NCBI RefSeq assembly: GCF_903933125.1
Contig: NZ_CAIZIZ010000411.1
Coordinates: forward strand, 1 to 46,562
Direction of reading: 5' to 3'
DNA from: an uncultured Lamprocystis sp.
Lineage (GTDB): Bacteria; Pseudomonadota; Gammaproteobacteria; Chromatiales; Chromatiaceae
DNA: 46,562 nt
Notes under the pieces: generated by a model
What the model was told of the DNA's origin: nothing
Seen by the model: only the letters and a program-made list of their open reading frames with translations
Databases searched by the model: none
Position numbers and translations under genes: made by a program
Shown here: piece by piece, positions 23,567 through 34,230 of the stretch
How the letters are laid out: each line of letters starts with the position of its first letter
How positions within the stretch are numbered: the stretch's first letter is position 1

Positions 23567-24043
23567 TCAGCCGGACTTGAACAGCCGCTCCTTCTCGCGC
23601 TGCCAGTCTTTGTCCTTCTCGCTTGCGCGTTTGTCGTGCAGCTTCTTGCCTTTGGCGAGTCCGATCTCCAGCTTAGCCCGGCCGCGCTTCCAGTACATGG
23701 CGGTCGGCACCAGGGTGTAGCCGGCGCGCTCGGTCTGGCCGATCAGGCGGTTGAGTTCGGAGCGTTTGAGCAGCAGCTTACGGGTGCGGGTCGGGTCGGG
23801 GCTGATGTGGGTGGACGCGGTCGGCAGCGGCGAGATGTGGGAGCCGATCAGGAAGGCCTCGGCATGGAGGATTTTGACGTAGGCCTCCTTGATTTGCAGC
23901 CGCCCAGCACGCAGGCTCTTGACCTCCCAGCCTTCGAGGGCCAGGCCGGCCTCGATGCGCTGCTCGATGTGATAGTCATGCCCCGCCTTCCGATTGAGTG
24001 CGATGGTGGAGTTGCCGTCGGTTTTTTTCTTGCCCTTGCTCAT
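23567..24043 (-). CDS. smpB: SsrA-binding protein SmpB
   Basis: A 158-residue cytosolic RNA-binding protein that delivers tmRNA to stalled ribosomes. The family core is complete: [33 protein letters not shown], the YVKI...LIGSHISPL segment, and the basic C-terminal helix [20 protein letters not shown] that enters the decoding centre. Length is normal. The gene is divergent from tpiA and lies upstream of ssrA on the same strand, separated by about 320 bp of repeats. Confidence 0.97.
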   Translation of the reverse strand: MSKGKKKTDGNSTIALNRKAGHDYHIEQRIEAGLALEGWEVKSLRAGRLQIKEAYVKILHAEAFLIGSHISPLPTASTHISPDPTRTRKLLLKRSELNRLIGQTERAGYTLVPTAMYWKRGRAKLEIGLAKGKKLHDKRASEKDKDWQREKERLFKSG

Positions 24044-24126
24044 GTGCGCAGTTTACGGCAAGGTTTCGGTTGATTTCCACGTCTGATCCGGATAAATTGC
24101 CGGGCTCTATTTTTGGGAGATTTATG

Positions 24127-24891
24127 ATGCGCCAGCCACTGATTGCCGGTAACTGGAAGATGAACGGGACCAAGGCCAGCGTCGAGCGGCTGTTGGCCGA
24201 AGTCGTCGCTGGCGCGGGTGCCATCCAGCGTAGCGAGGTGGCGGTGTGTCCGCCCTATCCGTTCCTGCAGATGGCCGCGCAGGCGCTGGCCGGCAGCAGC
24301 GTCCGTCTGGGTGCGCAGAACCTCAGCACCGAGGCGAGCGGGGCCTTCACCGGCGAGGTCGCCGGCGCCATGCTGGCCGAATTCGGCTGTAAGTATGTCA
24401 TCGTCGGCCACTCCGAGCGGCGGGCCATGTACGGCGAGGACGATGCGCTGGTCGCCAAGAAACTCGCCGCGGCGCACGCGGCTGGCCTGACGGCGATCTT
24501 GTGTGTGGGTGAGACCCTGGAAGAGCGTGAGCGCGGCGACATGGAAAAGGTGGTTGGCGGCCAGATCGACGCGATCATCCAGATCAGCGGGATCGGCGCC
24601 TTCGATGTCCTCGAAGTAGCTTACGAGCCCGTGTGGGCGATCGGCACCGGGAAGACGGCAACGCCGGCCCAGGCCCAGGAAGTTCATGCCTTCATTCGCA
24701 ACCGGCTGGCCGGTCACAGTGCCCCGATCGCGGCCAAGACGCGCATTCTGTACGGCGGCAGCATGAAGGCCAGCAATGCCCTCGAATTGCTGTCCCAGCC
24801 GGATATCGACGGCGGTCTGATCGGTGGTGCCGCGCTGGTCGCAGCGGATTTCCTGGCGATTGCCAAGGCGGGCGATACCGCGGCGAAGTAG
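24127..24891 (+). CDS. tpiA: Triosephosphate isomerase
   Basis: A 254-residue TIM-barrel enzyme interconverting dihydroxyacetone phosphate and glyceraldehyde 3-phosphate in glycolysis, gluconeogenesis and the Calvin cycle. Visible catalytic elements are GNWKMNG (Asn and Lys), VGHSERR (catalytic His), AYEPVWAIGTGKTA (catalytic Glu and mobile loop) and LYGGSMKASNA (phosphate binding). Two adjacent ATGs (24124 and 24127) are possible; GGGAGA is 7 nt before the second and only 4 nt before the first, so I chose the second. secG follows after a 192-bp gap with a hairpin, a common gammaproteobacterial order. Confidence 0.97.
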   Translation: MRQPLIAGNWKMNGTKASVERLLAEVVAGAGAIQRSEVAVCPPYPFLQMAAQALAGSSVRLGAQNLSTEASGAFTGEVAGAMLAEFGCKYVIVGHSERRAMYGEDDALVAKKLAAAHAAGLTAILCVGETLEERERGDMEKVVGGQIDAIIQISGIGAFDVLEVAYEPVWAIGTGKTATPAQAQEVHAFIRNRLAGHSAPIAAKTRILYGGSMKASNALELLSQPDIDGGLIGGAALVAADFLAIAKAGDTAAK

Positions 24892-24902
24892 CATGCGGCG
24901 CG

Positions 24903-24931
24903 CTGACCGGCTGTCTTGCGACGCCGGTCAG
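24903..24931 (+). terminator. Stem-loop after tpiA
   Basis: CTGACCGGC and GCCGGTCAG form a 9-bp stem with an 11-nt loop, 12 bp after the tpiA stop. The following GTCTCCG is not a T-run, so it may attenuate or protect the mRNA rather than stop transcription. Confidence 0.4.
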
Positions 24932-25083
24932 GTCTCCGCGAACATGATTATTTCTGCGCCCTGATGTCCGGTATCCCGTCGGACCGGCGGTAGTGGAGAA
25001 CCTGACGCTTAAGCCCAGAGTCTAAAGCCTGGATTTAAAATCTGAGTTTATTGGTAGGTGGAACAGGGCGCTCGAGAGATTTT

Positions 25084-25674
25084 ATGCAGACCATCCTGAC
25101 CGTCGTTCAAGTGTTTCTGTCGCTCGGCCTGATCGGCCTGGTGCTGATTCAGCACGGGCGCGGCGCCGATGCCGGTGCGGCCTTCGGGGCCGGGGCTTCG
25201 GCGACTGTTTTTGGCGCGCGTGGGTCGGGGTCCTTCCTCTCGCGTGCAACGGGAATTATCGCGGCGCTGTTCTTCCTAACCAGTATGGCATTAGCGTATT
25301 ATGCAGCCAAGGGCGGGAAGCCGGCGGGGTTGATGGAGTCGGTCGATGGGACTGTGGTCTCCGCCCCGGCCCCTGTCCCGATTCCGGTTGAAAAGCCGGC
25401 GTCCAAGCCTTCGGAGGTTCCAGTTGTCCCCGGGGGCGTTCCGGCACCGAGCGGTTCCGACATCCCGGCAATTCCCGGCACCGTGGCACCGGTCACCCCG
25501 GCGCCGGGTGCCGAGGTTCCAGTGATCAAGGCGCCGCCGGAAGGGGTTGCGCCGCCTGCGCCGCCTGCGCAGTCGTCGGTGGACGTACCGATGGTGCCGC
25601 CGAATGTGGAAAAGACTCCCGACGCGGTGCCCTCGGCCCCGGTCGGTGACTCGGACACGGCTCCGGCAAAGTGA
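25084..25674 (+). CDS. secG: Protein translocase subunit SecG with a long Pro-rich tail
   Basis: A 196-residue inner-membrane subunit of SecYEG that aids protein export. Residues 1-75 hold the two transmembrane helices (QTILTVVQVFLSLGLIGLVLIQ and ATGIIAALFFLTSMALAYY) around the conserved loop HGRGADAGAAFG and ASATVFGARGSGSFLSR. The remaining ~115 residues are a low-complexity Pro/Val/Ala tail with repeated PVxP-type units, far longer than the usual SecG of about 110 residues. The ATG is preceded by CGAGAG; an earlier in-frame start would add 11 residues not seen in the family. tRNA-Leu follows directly. Confidence 0.93.
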   Translation: MQTILTVVQVFLSLGLIGLVLIQHGRGADAGAAFGAGASATVFGARGSGSFLSRATGIIAALFFLTSMALAYYAAKGGKPAGLMESVDGTVVSAPAPVPIPVEKPASKPSEVPVVPGGVPAPSGSDIPAIPGTVAPVTPAPGAEVPVIKAPPEGVAPPAPPAQSSVDVPMVPPNVEKTPDAVPSAPVGDSDTAPAK

Positions 25675-25703
25675 TATGGCAGACCTGAGGTGAACAGTTT
25701 TTA

Positions 25704-25788
25704 GCCGACGTGGTGAAATTGGTAGACACGCTATCTTGAGGGGGTAGTGGCGTAAGCCGTGCCAGTTCGAGTCTGGCCGTCGGCACCA
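25704..25788 (+). tRNA. tRNA-Leu(GAG)
   Basis: An 85-nt class II tRNA with encoded CCA. The acceptor stem is GCCGACG/CGTCGGC, the anticodon stem CTATC/GGTAG encloses the loop TTGAGGG with anticodon GAG, the variable arm folds (TGGCGTAAGCCG), and the T-loop is TTCGAGT. It sits in the usual place between secG and the nuo operon. Confidence 0.96.
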
Positions 25789-25795
25789 ACAACCT

Positions 25796-25831
25796 AACGG
25801 CATGCCACGCGAGTGGCCTGCCGTTTTTTTT
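25796..25831 (+). terminator. Rho-independent terminator after tRNA-Leu
   Basis: The stem AACGGCA-GCCAC pairs with GTGGC-TGCCGTT around GCGA, with one mismatch, and is followed by eight T. It separates the tpiA-secG-tRNA transcript from the nuo operon. Confidence 0.9.
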
Positions 25832-25881
25832 GCGGTTTTTCTAACCAGTTGAATGGCAATGTGTATCAGTTGTCGCTACTG

Positions 25882-25911
25882 TTGACTTAGCGCGCAATCG
25901 CACATTAGACT
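25882..25911 (+). promoter_or_regulatory. Candidate sigma-70 promoter of the nuo operon
   Basis: TTGACT (25882-25887) and TAGACT (25906-25911) are separated by 18 bp and lie between the tRNA terminator and nuoA. The -35 is strong, the -10 moderate (4 of 6). This is a pattern match only. Confidence 0.4.
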
Positions 25912-25965
25912 CGTCGGACTGAACCGTGAAGCGCGAAAACATAACAACCACGGTGTGGAGTGACA

Positions 25966-26322
25966 GTGCTCGATAACTATCTTCCCATCCTGATTTTCAT
26001 CATCGTCGGCGTGCTCGTGGGTGCCGGGGCGATGCTGCTCGGCGTCGTGCTTGGCCCGCGCCGGCCGGACGCCGAGAAAGACTCACCCTACGAGTGCGGC
26101 TTTGCGGCCTTTGAGAGCGCGCGCATGAAATTCGACGTGCGCTATTACCTGGTCGCCATTCTCTTTATCCTGTTCGACTTGGAGATCGCGTTCCTCTTCC
26201 CCTGGGCGATCGTGCTGGGTGATCTTGGCGTCTACGGCCTGTGGGAGATGGTGATCTTCCTGGCGATTCTGGTCGTCGGTTTTGTCTACGAGTGGAAAAG
26301 GGGGGCGCTGGAATGGGAATAG
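25966..26322 (+). CDS. nuoA: NADH-quinone oxidoreductase subunit A
   Basis: A 118-residue inner-membrane subunit of complex I with three predicted helices. The conserved loop [20 protein letters not shown] and the acidic [12 protein letters not shown] in the second helix are present. GTG at 25966 is chosen because GGAG lies 5 nt before it and the product begins MLDNYLPIL as in relatives; a GTG two codons upstream (25960) lacks a site. It is the first gene of the operon and overlaps nuoB by 10 bp. Confidence 0.95.
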   Translation: MLDNYLPILIFIIVGVLVGAGAMLLGVVLGPRRPDAEKDSPYECGFAAFESARMKFDVRYYLVAILFILFDLEIAFLFPWAIVLGDLGVYGLWEMVIFLAILVVGFVYEWKRGALEWE

Positions 26323-26789
26323 AGGGCGTTCTCGAAAAAGGCTTCGTCACCACGACGGCCGACGAACTGATCAACTGGGCGCGCACCGGCTCCATGTGGC
26401 CGATGACCTTCGGGCTGGCCTGTTGTGCGATCGAGATGATGCACGCCGGCGCCTCGCGCTATGATCTGGACCGCTTCGGCATCGTTTTCCGTCCCAGTCC
26501 GCGCCAATCGGACGTGATGATCGTCGCCGGCACCCTGGTCAACAAGATGGCCCCGGCCTTGCGCAAGGTCTATGACCAGATGGCGGAGCCGCGGTGGGTG
26601 ATCTCCATGGGTTCCTGTGCCAATGGCGGTGGGTATTACCACTACTCGTACGCGGTGGTGCGGGGCTGCGACCGCATTGTGCCGGTGGATGTCTATGTTC
26701 CTGGCTGTCCGCCGACCGCCGAGGCGCTGCTGTACGGCATCCTCCAGCTACAGAACAAGATACGTCGCACCAGTACCATCGCCCGCTGA
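26313..26789 (+). CDS. nuoB: NADH-quinone oxidoreductase subunit B
   Basis: A 158-residue peripheral-arm subunit holding the terminal 4Fe-4S cluster N2 that passes electrons to quinone. Ligands are visible: the tandem Cys pair in LACCAIEMM, the Cys in [10 protein letters not shown] and the Cys in [11 protein letters not shown]. The start at [11 protein letters not shown] is chosen from family length; a longer open frame begins at 26241 but would lie inside nuoA. nuoC starts 25 bp downstream. Confidence 0.97.
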   Translation: MGIEGVLEKGFVTTTADELINWARTGSMWPMTFGLACCAIEMMHAGASRYDLDRFGIVFRPSPRQSDVMIVAGTLVNKMAPALRKVYDQMAEPRWVISMGSCANGGGYYHYSYAVVRGCDRIVPVDVYVPGCPPTAEALLYGILQLQNKIRRTSTIAR

Positions 26790-26814
26790 GCCCTTCCGCT
26801 TGTACCGAGGACCC

Positions 26815-27528
26815 ATGGCAACAGATACATCGATCCGAAACGGCAGATGCGGCGCCTTGGCGACGGCTCTGGCCGCGCACTTGGCCGACCATGCATGCGA
26901 GACCCTGATCGCGCATGGCGAGGTGACTTTGGTGGTACCGGCCGGGCACTTGCTCCCGGTCTGCCGGATCTTGCATGATCACGCGGACTTCCGGTTCGAG
27001 CAGTTGATCGATGTCTGCGGGGTCGACTATGCGGCCTACGGTCAGGCCGAGTGGGAGACCGCGGAGGCGTCGAGCACAGGCTTCGGGCGCGGGGTCGATC
27101 GCGACCTCGACTTGGTGGTGGATGACCCGCAGCGCTTCGCGGTGGTTTACCACCTGCTGTCCCTGGTGCATAACCGGCGGCTGCGGCTGCGGGTTTACGC
27201 GGGTGGCAGTGCGCCCGTGGTGGATTCCGTCCTGCCGGTGTGGGCGTCGGCGAACTGGTTCGAGCGCGAGGCGTTCGATCTCTTCGGTATCCTCTTTCGC
27301 GGCCATCCGGATCTGCGCCGTATTCTCACTGACTATGGTTTCATCGGGCACCCCTTCCGCAAGGACTTCCCCATTTCCGGCCAGGTGGAGATGCGCTATG
27401 ACCCAACTCAAGGCCGCGTGATCTACGAGCCGGTGCAGATTGAGCCGCGCGTGCTGGTGCCCAAAGTGATCCGCGAGGACAGCCGCTACGCCGCGCACCA
27501 TTCCGGGGCGGGGGTGGGCAATGCCTGA
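26815..27528 (+). CDS. nuoC: NADH-quinone oxidoreductase subunit C
   Basis: A 237-residue soluble subunit of the hydrophilic arm, separate from NuoD (not fused as in E. coli). Family signatures are [12 protein letters not shown], the [17 protein letters not shown] strand, the hallmark [14 protein letters not shown] and the C-terminal [16 protein letters not shown]. The ATG at 26815 fits the family start; the open frame extends upstream into nuoB. It overlaps nuoD by 8 bp. Confidence 0.96.
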   Translation: MATDTSIRNGRCGALATALAAHLADHACETLIAHGEVTLVVPAGHLLPVCRILHDHADFRFEQLIDVCGVDYAAYGQAEWETAEASSTGFGRGVDRDLDLVVDDPQRFAVVYHLLSLVHNRRLRLRVYAGGSAPVVDSVLPVWASANWFEREAFDLFGILFRGHPDLRRILTDYGFIGHPFRKDFPISGQVEMRYDPTQGRVIYEPVQIEPRVLVPKVIREDSRYAAHHSGAGVGNA

Positions 27529-28780
27529 AATACGCAACTACACGCTGAATTTCGGTCCTCAGCACCCGGCAGCCCATGGCGTGCTGCGGCTGGTGCTTGA
27601 GATGGATGGCGAGGTGATCGAGCGCGCGGACCCCCACATCGGTCTGCTGCATCGGGGAACCGAAAAGCTGGCCGAGACCAAGCCCTACAACCAAAGCATC
27701 GGCTACATGGACCGTCTGGACTATGTATCGATGATGTGTAATGAGCACGGGTATGTGCGGGCCATCGAGAAGCTGCTTGGGGTCGAGGCCCCGGAGCGTG
27801 CCCAGTACATTCGTACGATGTACGATGAGATCACCCGCATCCTGAACCATCTGATGTGGCTCGGGGCCCATGGTCTTGACATCGGCGCCATGTCCGTCTT
27901 TCTGTACTGCTTCCGCGAGCGTGAAGACCTGATGGACTGCTACGAGGCGGTCTCCGGTGCGCGCATGCACGCCACCTATTACCGTCCGGGCGGGGTTTAT
28001 CGGGATCTGCCGGGGCTGATGCCGCAATACCAGGCGGGCGGCACCAAATGGCACAGCAGCAAGCACCAGGCTCGGCGCAACGACGCGCGCCATGGTTCGC
28101 TGCTGGACTTCATCGAGGACTTCACCAACCGCTTCCCGGCCTGCGTGGACGAATACGAGACCCTGCTCACCGACAATCGCATCTGGAAGCAGCGTACGGT
28201 CGGGATCGGCGTGGTTTCTCCGGAGCGGGCGCGGCAACTGGGTTTCACCGGTCCGATGTTGCGCGGTTCCGGCGTGGAGTGGGATCTGCGCAAGAAGCAG
28301 CCCTATGCCGCTTACGCGCTGATGGATTTCGATATCCCGGTCGGGGTCAATGGCGACAGCTACGATCGCTATCTGGTTCGCATGGAGGAAATGCGCCAAT
28401 CCAATCGTATCATCCGGCAATGCGTGGAATGGCTGCGCACGCATCCTGGACCGGTCGCGGTGGATGATCATAAGGTCATGCCCCCGAGCCGTGAGGCGAT
28501 GAAAGAGGACATGGAAGCCCTGATCCACCACTTTAAGCTCTTTACCGAAGGCTACTGCACCCCGCCCGGCGAGGTGTACGCCGCGGTGGAGGCTCCGAAG
28601 GGCGAATTCGGCTGCTACATCATCTCCGATGGTGCCAACAAGCCGTATCGGCTCAAGGTCCGTGCCCCCGGTTTCCCTCACCTGGCCGCGCTCGATGAGA
28701 TGGCCAGGGGCCATATGCTGGCCGATGTGGTGGCCATTATCGGGACTCTGGATATCGTGTTCGGGGAGATCGATCGCTGA
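27521..28780 (+). CDS. nuoD: NADH-quinone oxidoreductase subunit D
   Basis: A 419-residue 49-kDa-type subunit that lines the quinone pocket with NuoB. Seen are the [16 protein letters not shown]-terminus with the quinone-pocket His, [11 protein letters not shown], the [13 protein letters not shown] segment, and the C-terminal [18 protein letters not shown] ending normal for the family. It overlaps nuoC by 8 bp and shares one base with the nuoE start (TGATG). Confidence 0.97.
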   Translation: MPEIRNYTLNFGPQHPAAHGVLRLVLEMDGEVIERADPHIGLLHRGTEKLAETKPYNQSIGYMDRLDYVSMMCNEHGYVRAIEKLLGVEAPERAQYIRTMYDEITRILNHLMWLGAHGLDIGAMSVFLYCFREREDLMDCYEAVSGARMHATYYRPGGVYRDLPGLMPQYQAGGTKWHSSKHQARRNDARHGSLLDFIEDFTNRFPACVDEYETLLTDNRIWKQRTVGIGVVSPERARQLGFTGPMLRGSGVEWDLRKKQPYAAYALMDFDIPVGVNGDSYDRYLVRMEEMRQSNRIIRQCVEWLRTHPGPVAVDDHKVMPPSREAMKEDMEALIHHFKLFTEGYCTPPGEVYAAVEAPKGEFGCYIISDGANKPYRLKVRAPGFPHLAALDEMARGHMLADVVAIIGTLDIVFGEIDR

Positions 28781-29307
28781 TGAGTTTTCGCAACGCCCCC
28801 TTAGGTGTGATTCACGACCGGGACAAGTCGACCCTGTTCACGTCCGAGATCCGTGCAGCGATCGACACCCATATCGCCAAATACCCGCCGGAGTGGAAGC
28901 AATCCGCGGTGATGCCGGCCCTGACCCTGGTCCAGGAGGCGAACGGCGGCTGGTTGACGCGAGAGCTGATGGACGCTGTCGCCGCGTATCTGGACATGCC
29001 GGAGGTCGCCGTCTACGAGGTTGCGACCTTCTACAGCATGTATGATCAGACGCCGACCGCGAAGCATAAGGTGTGTGTCTGCAACAGCATCTCCTGCATG
29101 CTGAACGGCTCCGAGGAACTGATCCACCACATTGAGCACAAGTACCAGGTCAAGCCTGGACAGACGACTGCTGACGGCCGTTTCACGTTCAAAGAGGCGG
29201 AGTGCCTGGGAGCCTGCCGGGACGCGCCGGCGGTGCTGATCGGCAAGACCTACTATGAACATCTGACGCCGGATGCCTTGGACCTGTTGATCGAGGGGCT
29301 CGAGTAA
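28780..29307 (+). CDS. nuoE: NADH-quinone oxidoreductase subunit E
   Basis: A 175-residue subunit of the NADH-dehydrogenase module carrying a thioredoxin-fold 2Fe-2S cluster (N1a). The four ligands are seen in VCNSISC and ECLGAC. The helical N-terminus ([18 protein letters not shown]) and [10 protein letters not shown] are typical. nuoF starts 5 bp later. Confidence 0.97.
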   Translation: MSFRNAPLGVIHDRDKSTLFTSEIRAAIDTHIAKYPPEWKQSAVMPALTLVQEANGGWLTRELMDAVAAYLDMPEVAVYEVATFYSMYDQTPTAKHKVCVCNSISCMLNGSEELIHHIEHKYQVKPGQTTADGRFTFKEAECLGACRDAPAVLIGKTYYEHLTPDALDLLIEGLE

Positions 29308-29312
29308 CCATC

Positions 29313-30596
29313 ATGGCGGCACAACAGAATACGGTTTGCTTCCGCACCATGCACCTGCCCGCGGCCGAGCGCTTTACCCTGGCGGCCTATCGCAGTCTGG
29401 GCGGCTATGTGCAATGGGAGCGCATCCTGCGTGAAAAGCTGGACCCGGCGACCCTGATCGAGGAACTCAAGCTGTCCAACCTGCGCGGTCGCGGCGGCGC
29501 CGGCTTCCCGACCGGGCTGAAATGGAGTTTCATGCCGCGCAGCGCGCCGGGTCAGAAATACATCGTCTGTAACTCAGACGAGGGCGAACCCGGCACCTGC
29601 AAAGACCGGGACATCCTGCGCTATAACCCCCACCAACTCATAGAGGGGATGGTGATCGCCGGCTACTGCATCGGCGCCACGGTCGGTTACAACTATATCC
29701 GCGGCGAGTTCTACGAGCCCATCGAGCGCTTCGATGGCGCACTGCAGGAGGCCTATGCCGCCGGGCTGGTTGGTCGCGATATCCTGGGCTCCGGGGTGGA
29801 CTTCGATCTGTACACCCATCTGGGCGCGGGGGCCTACATCTGCGGCGAGGAGACGGCGCTGCTGGAATCGCTCGAAGGCAAGAAAGGGCAGCCGCGCTAT
29901 AAGCCGCCCTTCCCGGCGCAGGTCGGTCTCTACGGCTGTCCGACGACGATCAACAATACCGAATCACTGGCCTCGGTGCCGGTGATCCTGGAGAAGGGCG
30001 GCAAGTGGTTTCTGGAGCAGGGGCGGCCCAACAATGGCGGGCCCAAGCTTTTTTCCATCACCGGGCATGTGAATAACCCATGCAACGTCGAGGTTCCGCT
30101 GGGCACGCCGTTCCGGGACCTGCTGGCGATGGCCGGCGGGGTCAAGGACGGGAAAGGGCTCAAGGCGGTGATCCCGGGCGGCTCCTCGGTGCCGGTGGTG
30201 CCGGGTGAGATCATGATGCAGACCGACATGGACTATGACAGCGTCGCCAAGGCGGGTTCGATGCTGGGCTCGGGGGCGGTGATCGTGATCGCCGAGGGCA
30301 CCTGCATGGTGAAGGTCCTGGCGAATCTGTCGAACTTTTACATGCACGAATCCTGTGGTCAGTGTACCCCCTGCCGGGAGGGTACCGGCTGGCTGGCGCG
30401 GGTGGTGGGGCGCATCGCCGCCGGTCAGGGTCGTGCACAGGATTTGGACCTGCTCGAGAGTGTTGCCGGGCGTATCGGCGGGCGCACCATTTGTGCCTTG
30501 GGAGACGCCGCGGCGATGCCGGTGCAGAGTTTTCTCAAGCATTACCGGGCCGAGTTCGCGCACCTGATCGAGCACGGAGTCAGTCAGGCGGCCTGA
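29313..30596 (+). CDS. nuoF: NADH-quinone oxidoreductase subunit F
   Basis: A 427-residue subunit that binds NADH and FMN and carries 4Fe-4S cluster N3. Seen are [17 protein letters not shown] (FMN/NADH site), [19 protein letters not shown], the cluster ligands [12 protein letters not shown] and the more distal Cys in [11 protein letters not shown] 191-bp gap precedes nuoG, the largest within the operon. Confidence 0.97.
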   Translation: MAAQQNTVCFRTMHLPAAERFTLAAYRSLGGYVQWERILREKLDPATLIEELKLSNLRGRGGAGFPTGLKWSFMPRSAPGQKYIVCNSDEGEPGTCKDRDILRYNPHQLIEGMVIAGYCIGATVGYNYIRGEFYEPIERFDGALQEAYAAGLVGRDILGSGVDFDLYTHLGAGAYICGEETALLESLEGKKGQPRYKPPFPAQVGLYGCPTTINNTESLASVPVILEKGGKWFLEQGRPNNGGPKLFSITGHVNNPCNVEVPLGTPFRDLLAMAGGVKDGKGLKAVIPGGSSVPVVPGEIMMQTDMDYDSVAKAGSMLGSGAVIVIAEGTCMVKVLANLSNFYMHESCGQCTPCREGTGWLARVVGRIAAGQGRAQDLDLLESVAGRIGGRTICALGDAAAMPVQSFLKHYRAEFAHLIEHGVSQAA

Positions 30597-30787
30597 TCGT
30601 TCCGAATCGCGGTGGCAATCCGGTTTCTGGCCGGATCCTGAGGCTGGCGGGTATTGAGCCCGCGAGCGGTGAAGAAACGCGGGGCGGTTCGGCACGGTTG
30701 CTGATCCACCCCATACCCTTCGGAGTTGTGCCGCATCTGGGCGCGGGTTCGCGAGACCCGGCGTGTGGCGCCGACTGAGAGACCGGA

Positions 30788-33163
30788 ATGACGGATAAGC
30801 TTACCATCGAGATCGACGGTCGCGCCTGCGAGGCGGCGCCGGGCGAGATGATCATCGCGGTCGCGGACCGTGAGGGTATCGCGATCCCGCGTTTCTGCTA
30901 TCACAAGAAGCTCTCCATCGCCGCCAACTGCCGGATGTGTCTGGTGGAAGCGGAGCAGGGCGGGCGTCCGTTCCCCAAGCCGGTGCCGGCCTGCGCCACT
31001 CCCGTCGGCCCCGGCATGAAGGTGCAGACCCGCTCCCCCAAGGCCATCGAGGCCCAGCAGGGGACCATGGAGTTCCTGCTGATTAATCACCCCTTGGACT
31101 GTCCGATCTGCGATCAGGGCGGCGAGTGTGAATTGCAGGACGTCGCCATGGGGTACGGGGGCGACCTGTCGCGCTACACCGAGGGTAAGCGGGTCGTCAT
31201 GGACGAGGATTTCGGTCCCCTGATCGCCACCGAGATGACCCGGTGTATTCACTGCACCCGCTGCGTGCGCTTCGGGGCCGAGATTGCCGGGGTGCGTGAA
31301 CTGGGAGCGACCGGGCGCGGTGAGGACATGCGCATCGGGACCTACGTCACCCACACCATTTCGCATGAGTTATCGGGGAATATTATCGACCTGTGTCCGG
31401 TAGGCGCGCTGACCTCCAAGCCCTACCGCTTCACCGCGCGTGCCTGGGAGTTGACCGAAGCGGACAGCATCGCCCCGCACGACGGGGTGGGGTCGAATGT
31501 GCGGCTCCATATCCGCCGCGGTCAGGTGATGCGCGTCCACCCCAGAGACAACGAGGCGGTCAACGAGACCTGGATTTCGGATCGTGATCGGTTCAGCTAC
31601 GCGGGACTGCACGCGGCGGACCGGCTGACGCACCCGCTGGTGCGGCGTGACGGCGCCTGGGTCGCGGTCGAATGGACCGAGGCGCTGACGCTGGTGGCCG
31701 AGCGGCTCAAGGCCGCCGACGCCGCGCGAACCGGCTGGCTGATCGCGCCCAATGCAACCCTGGAGGAGATGTATCTGGCGCAGGCGCTCGCGCGAGCCCT
31801 AGGCTGTCCGAACATCGATCACCGCCTGCGTCAGCGTGACTTCCGCGGCGATGGCGCGGATCCGCTGCTGCCCTGGCTGGGGGTGTGTATTGAGGACCTC
31901 GAGTCGCGCGAAGGGGTTCTGTTGATCGGTAGTGATATCCGCCAGGAGCAGCCGATGCTTGCGCACCGCCTGCGCAAGGCGGTCCTGGCCGGTGGTCAGT
32001 TGGCCCTGGTCAACCCCTATCGACTCGATCTGACCCACCCGGCCACCCAATTGGTCGTCACGCCCGATGGGATGGTCGAAGCCCTGATGGGCATCGCCGG
32101 CGCCCTGGGCGCCCAGGTAAGCGGGCCGCTGCGCGAGCGGATCGCCCGCGTCGTCCCGACAGCGACGCAGCAGGCGGTTGCCGAGTCACTCAAGGCCGCC
32201 GGTGCGGGCGGCAAGGGGCTCATCCTGCTGGGTGCACTGGCCGCGGCGCATCCGGACTTCACGGTGCTCAAGGCCCTGTCCTACGCCATTGCCGCGGCGA
32301 GCGGCTGCCGGGTCGGCTACCTTCCGACCGCGGCCAACAGCGTCGGCGCCGCGCTGGCCGGGGCCTTGCCGCGGGTGGGGCCGGGCGCCCGACCGGCCGG
32401 TCAGGTTGGTCTTGCGGTCGCGCAGATGCTGGCCGCGCCCTGTTCGACCCTGGTTCTCTGGGGGCTGGAGCCGGACCTGGACCTGGGCAATCCGGCCCAG
32501 GCCATGGCGGCGCTCGGCCAGGCGGACTGCGTGATCGCGGCCAGCGCCTTCCGCTCGCCCGCGCTGGAAGCGGTCGCGCATGTGATCCTGCCCATCGGCG
32601 CCTTTACCGAGACCTCCGGCACCTATGTCAACGCCGACGGCACCTGGCAGAGTTTCCAGGGCGCGGTCGCGCCGCCGGGAGAGGCCCGGCCCGGCTGGAA
32701 GGTCTTGCGCGTCCTGGGCAACCTGCTGGCGCTGCCTGGGTTTGAGTACAGCGATACGGCGGCTGTCCGCGCCGAATTGGCGGCATGCTGTGCGGGTGTC
32801 CAGCCCGATAATGCACCGGTGGGTGATCTGGGGGGGGTGCAGCCGGTCGGGGCAGGGACGGGACTGATGCGCATCGGCAATGTGCCGATCTATGCACTCG
32901 ATGGGTTGGTCCGCCGGTCGCCAGCGCTCCAGCGCACCCCCGCCATGGGCGCCTTCGGTGTCTCGCTGCACCCGGAGCAGGCGTCCGCCCTGGGTCTGAC
33001 GAGCGAGGATCGCGTGGAGGTTCGACAAGGCGCGGTCGGGGTCCGCGCCCCGGTCGTGATTGATGAGCGGATTCCCCTGGGCTGCGCGCGAATCCCGGCC
33101 GGGGTCGCGGGCAGCGAATCTTTGGGCGATCAGATCGCCCCCGTCAGCATGACCAAGGCCTGA
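30788..33163 (+). CDS. nuoG: NADH-quinone oxidoreductase subunit G
   Basis: A 791-residue iron-sulfur subunit. The N-terminal 2Fe-2S ferredoxin domain has [15 protein letters not shown] with a distal Cys in PACATP; the His/Cys-ligated cluster is [14 protein letters not shown]; a second 4Fe-4S site is [10 protein letters not shown] with a distal CPVG. The rest is a molybdopterin-oxidoreductase-like domain that holds no molybdopterin in complex I. GGAATG-type spacing places the ATG after ACCGGA. The gene ends 13 bp before nuoH. Confidence 0.96.
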   Translation: MTDKLTIEIDGRACEAAPGEMIIAVADREGIAIPRFCYHKKLSIAANCRMCLVEAEQGGRPFPKPVPACATPVGPGMKVQTRSPKAIEAQQGTMEFLLINHPLDCPICDQGGECELQDVAMGYGGDLSRYTEGKRVVMDEDFGPLIATEMTRCIHCTRCVRFGAEIAGVRELGATGRGEDMRIGTYVTHTISHELSGNIIDLCPVGALTSKPYRFTARAWELTEADSIAPHDGVGSNVRLHIRRGQVMRVHPRDNEAVNETWISDRDRFSYAGLHAADRLTHPLVRRDGAWVAVEWTEALTLVAERLKAADAARTGWLIAPNATLEEMYLAQALARALGCPNIDHRLRQRDFRGDGADPLLPWLGVCIEDLESREGVLLIGSDIRQEQPMLAHRLRKAVLAGGQLALVNPYRLDLTHPATQLVVTPDGMVEALMGIAGALGAQVSGPLRERIARVVPTATQQAVAESLKAAGAGGKGLILLGALAAAHPDFTVLKALSYAIAAASGCRVGYLPTAANSVGAALAGALPRVGPGARPAGQVGLAVAQMLAAPCSTLVLWGLEPDLDLGNPAQAMAALGQADCVIAASAFRSPALEAVAHVILPIGAFTETSGTYVNADGTWQSFQGAVAPPGEARPGWKVLRVLGNLLALPGFEYSDTAAVRAELAACCAGVQPDNAPVGDLGGVQPVGAGTGLMRIGNVPIYALDGLVRRSPALQRTPAMGAFGVSLHPEQASALGLTSEDRVEVRQGAVGVRAPVVIDERIPLGCARIPAGVAGSESLGDQIAPVSMTKA

Positions 33164-33176
33164 GGAGTCGACGCCA

Positions 33177-34211
33177 ATGATCGAGCTTTGGAATATGCTG
33201 CCGCTGGTGATCCAGATCCTGCTGAAGATCATCGCCATCGTGCTCCCGCTGCTGGGACTGGTGGCCTACTACACCCTGGCCGAGCGCAAGGTGATCGGCT
33301 ATATGCAAGTGCGCATCGGGCCGAACCGGGTGGGTTGGCGCGGCTCGCTGCAGCCCATCGCGGACGCGGTGAAGCTGATGATGAAGGAGATCGTGCTGCC
33401 CGCGAAGGCCGACAAGACGCTCTTTCTCATTGCCCCGCTGATCTCACTGACGCCCGCGCTGGCGGCCTGGGCGGTGTTTCCATTCGATGCCGGCCTGGTG
33501 CTCGCCGACATCCACGCCGGTTTGCTCTATATTCTTGCCCTGACGTCCTTGGGGGTCTACGGGATCATCATCGCCGGCTGGGCCTCGAATTCGAAATATG
33601 CCCTGCTCGGGGCCATGCGCTCGGCGGCGCAGATCGTCGCTTATGAGATCGCCATGGGCTTTGCGCTGGTGGGCGTGCTGGTGGCCGCGGGGAGTCTCAA
33701 CCTGGGCGAGATCGTCGCCGCGCAAAGCGGGAATGTCTTTACCTGGTTCTGGCTGCCGCTGCTGCCGCTGTTTGGCGTCTATGTGATCTCGGGAGTGGCC
33801 GAGACCAATCGTGCCCCGTTCGACGTCGCCGAGGGTGAGTCGGAGATCGTCGCCGGGTTCCATGTGGAATACTCGGGCATGGCCTTCGCGGTGTTCTTCC
33901 TGGCCGAGTATGCCAACATGATCCTGATCTCCGCGTTGACGGCGATCCTGTTCATGGGCGGCTGGCTGTCGCCTTTGCCGCAGGCCTGGGTATCCGGGGT
34001 CTTCCTGCTGGATGACGGCTTCCACTGGTTGTTGCTCAAGACTTTCTTCTTCATGTTCCTGTTCCTGTGGCTGCGCGCGACCTTCCCGCGCTACCGCTAC
34101 GATCAGATCATGCGTCTGGGGTGGAAGGTCTTCATCCCGATTACGATCGTCTGGATTCTCGTGGTCGCCGTCGGCGTGGTCGCGAAGATGCCGCCTTGGT
34201 GGTCCGCTTGA
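33177..34211 (+). CDS. nuoH: NADH-quinone oxidoreductase subunit H
   Basis: A 344-residue membrane subunit linking the quinone site to the proton pumps. The conserved [21 protein letters not shown] and the acidic loop [20 protein letters not shown] are present, with about eight hydrophobic segments. GAGGAG-like sequence before the ATG supports the start. nuoI follows after 19 bp. Confidence 0.97.
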   Translation: MIELWNMLPLVIQILLKIIAIVLPLLGLVAYYTLAERKVIGYMQVRIGPNRVGWRGSLQPIADAVKLMMKEIVLPAKADKTLFLIAPLISLTPALAAWAVFPFDAGLVLADIHAGLLYILALTSLGVYGIIIAGWASNSKYALLGAMRSAAQIVAYEIAMGFALVGVLVAAGSLNLGEIVAAQSGNVFTWFWLPLLPLFGVYVISGVAETNRAPFDVAEGESEIVAGFHVEYSGMAFAVFFLAEYANMILISALTAILFMGGWLSPLPQAWVSGVFLLDDGFHWLLLKTFFFMFLFLWLRATFPRYRYDQIMRLGWKVFIPITIVWILVVAVGVVAKMPPWWSA

Positions 34212-34230
34212 TGTCGCGGGGGAATGACCG

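Noticed and set aside
27341-28714. 457-codon minus-strand frame
   Set aside because: Antisense to nuoD, which has all family motifs; no motif in the antisense product.
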